Assembly: GCA_031291905.1 (NCBI GenBank)
Contig: JARLIC010000074.1
Location: forward strand, 1 to 11,800
Direction: 5' to 3'
Source of the DNA: Minisyncoccota bacterium
GTDB lineage: Bacteria; Patescibacteriota; Minisyncoccia; UBA6257; 2-01-FULL-56-20
Length of the DNA: 11,800 nt
Shown here: positions 10,865 through 11,800 of the stretch, in pieces
Position numbering within the stretch: position 1 is the stretch's first letter
How the letters are laid out: each line of letters opens with the position of its first letter
Made by a program: the position numbers and the translations under genes
The notes under the pieces: generated by a model
What the model was told of the DNA's origin: nothing
The model's database searches: none
Seen by the model: the letters and a program-made list of their open reading frames with translations, nothing else

Positions 10865-11428
10865 ATGCCTCTTCCTCAACAGGTCATTGAACAGCTCGGC
10901 AGGGAACCGGAATCTTCGCAGGGGTGGGCCGCGGGAGCGATGCTCTTCTCGGTGGGCGTCATTGCGCTTGTCGCGGTCATCTATCTCGGCATGAAGTTCG
11001 GCTACGAGCCGTATTTGAACAATCAGATATCGCAGGCGCAGGACCAGGTGGCGAAGGCCGATCAGGCCGTCTCCGTGGGCGACGAGCAGCAGATCGTGGG
11101 CTTCTATTCCCAGATCGCCAACCTCAAGACCGCGCTCGCGAACCACGTGTACTCGTCGCAGTTCCTTTCATGGCTGCAGAATAATACCGAGGCGAACGTG
11201 TACTATCAGACGCTCGACCTTTCTTCCGGCAATCGCGTGAGCATCAAGGGCGTCGGCAAGACCGAAGCGGATGTCAATCAGCAGATCGCCATCTTCGAGA
11301 GCGCCTCCGTGGTGAAGAGCGTGGTCGTATCGAACATCGCCATCGCGCAATCGCCGGCCGTCGGGTTCGGATTCAGCGCGACGCTTACCATGGCCACGTC
11401 GGCATTCTCCGGCGGCACGTTCCAATAA
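10865..11428 (+). CDS. pilN: PilN-like type IV pilus assembly protein (187 aa)
   Basis: An N-terminal cytoplasmic peptide (MPLPQQVIEQLGREPESSQ) is expected to contact PilM. One membrane helix (about residues 21-43, WAAGAMLFSVGVIALVAVIYLGM) and a helical, Gln-rich stretch (about 50-100) follow. The final alpha/beta domain (YYQTLDLSSGNRVSIKGVGKTEADVNQQI... to VSNIAIAQSPAVGFGFSATLTM) resembles the ferredoxin-like ring-forming domain of PilN. Sequence identity to studied PilN proteins is probably low, so the name rests on topology and on its place between pilM and pilO. The ATG at 10865 is chosen; an open frame upstream to 10838 starts with TTG and lies in the promoter. Confidence 0.85.
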   Translation: MPLPQQVIEQLGREPESSQGWAAGAMLFSVGVIALVAVIYLGMKFGYEPYLNNQISQAQDQVAKADQAVSVGDEQQIVGFYSQIANLKTALANHVYSSQFLSWLQNNTEANVYYQTLDLSSGNRVSIKGVGKTEADVNQQIAIFESASVVKSVVVSNIAIAQSPAVGFGFSATLTMATSAFSGGTFQ

Positions 11429-11438
11429 TGCACACGAT

Positions 11439-11800
11439 ATGAAATCGACCACCAAACGGCTCTCAAGCACCTTCCTTGCACTCCTCCTTCTCGCGATCGC
11501 CGCGATCGCATTCTTCGAGCTCGTCCAGCCGGAGTACACGACCCTCATGACCCTCAAAGGGAAGGCCGCGAGTGAACAGCAGCTCCTTGCGAGCGAGCAG
11601 AAACTGGTGACGCAGGCGCAGAGCGTGCTCGATTCCTATCAGAGCCAGTCGTCGTCCACGCAGGCGGTGAACCTTGCGATGCCGATCGGGCAGGACAGTG
11701 CCGGGGCGGTCGCCCAATTGTACGGTCTTGCGACAAACAGCGGGCTCGTCGTCCAGAGCGTAGGCATCTCCCTTCAAGCCGCACCGCAGGCCGCGGCACA
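11439..11800 (+). CDS. pilO: PilO-like type IV pilus assembly protein, N-terminal part, cut by window edge
   Basis: 120 codons are visible. A short basic N-terminus (MKSTTKRLSS) leads into a single membrane helix (about 10-28, TFLALLLLAIAAIAFFELV). Then comes a coiled-coil-like stretch (about 38-70, KGKAASEQQLLASEQKLVTQAQSVLDSY) and the start of a globular domain (AVNLAMPIGQDSAGAVAQLYGLATNSGLVVQSVGI). This is the standard PilO layout, and the 'P-x-x-x-D-x-[AP]-x-x-x-x-x-L-x-x-x-A-x-x-x-G' stretch is typical of the family. PilO pairs with PilN in the inner-membrane alignment complex. It starts ten bases after the pilN stop, so the two are probably one operon. A tiny ATG frame at 11428 (four codons) was not taken as a gene. 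Confidence 0.85.
   Translation, partial: MKSTTKRLSSTFLALLLLAIAAIAFFELVQPEYTTLMTLKGKAASEQQLLASEQKLVTQAQSVLDSYQSQSSSTQAVNLAMPIGQDSAGAVAQLYGLATNSGLVVQSVGISLQAAPQAAA

Noticed and set aside
1..11800. Alternative genetic code (UGA as glycine), as in some Patescibacteria
   Set aside because: TGA ends the sigma-factor and membrane-protein genes at ATGA-type overlaps and ends comFC at its normal length, and no in-frame TGA interrupts a conserved gene.
1..11800. CRISPR array, toxin-antitoxin pair or defence island
   Set aside because: No spaced direct repeats are visible, and no nuclease, antitoxin or restriction motifs were seen in any frame.

Overview
The window looks like chromosome of a Patescibacteria (Candidate Phyla Radiation) bacterium, most likely a Parcubacteria-type lineage. 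This rests on gene content and style, not on a search: a two-domain ThyX-like protein, a secreted Ig-like protein with a C-terminal peptidoglycan-binding domain, a type IV pilus cluster beside comFC, small secreted proteins without recognisable families, short intergenic gaps and fairly high GC. TGA is used as an ordinary stop (ends of the sigma-factor and comFC genes), so the recoded-UGA lineages do not fit.

Layout. 1-233 (minus) is the 5' end of a glycerate 2-kinase-like gene. 344-418 (plus) is tRNA-Gly(GCC) with its own promoter and hairpin terminator. 532-858 (minus) is a small HEAT-like protein driven by a perfect TTGACA-17-TATAAT promoter. 1018-1428 is a small secreted protein, 1504-3105 a secreted multi-domain wall-binding protein, and 3356-3805 a minimal membrane-anchored RlpA-like protein; together these form an envelope block. 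3890-5106 is a translationally coupled dcd-tmk pair that converges on the minus-strand thyX-like gene (5121-6764). These three can account for dCTP to dUMP to dTMP to dTDP. 6915-8798 is a three-gene overlapping operon: an ECF-type sigma factor, a single-pass membrane protein with a Thr/Ser/Ala-rich outer tail, and a secreted helical protein. 8994-9695 (minus) is comFC, divergent from pilM (9741-10826), pilN (10865-11428) and the start of pilO (11439 to the window end). This last block suggests pilus assembly and DNA uptake.

Most unusual points. (1) The junction of the convergent sigma operon and comFC is a roughly 200-nt imperfect inverted duplication. Its arms include the last codons of the secreted-protein gene and two perfect segments of 21 and 27 bp, and the apex carries a further hairpin. 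(2) The ThyX-like protein is a tandem fusion whose two halves have lost complementary parts of the ThyX signature. (3) Several genes have no Shine-Dalgarno sequence and a -10 box 6-13 bases before the start codon, consistent with leaderless or near-leaderless mRNAs, while a second set has strong Shine-Dalgarno sequences. (4) The sigma-factor operon has the layout of a sigma/anti-sigma system but no recognisable anti-sigma motif.

No CRISPR array, insertion sequence, rRNA or phage gene is visible. No stretch over 300 bases lacks a gene.
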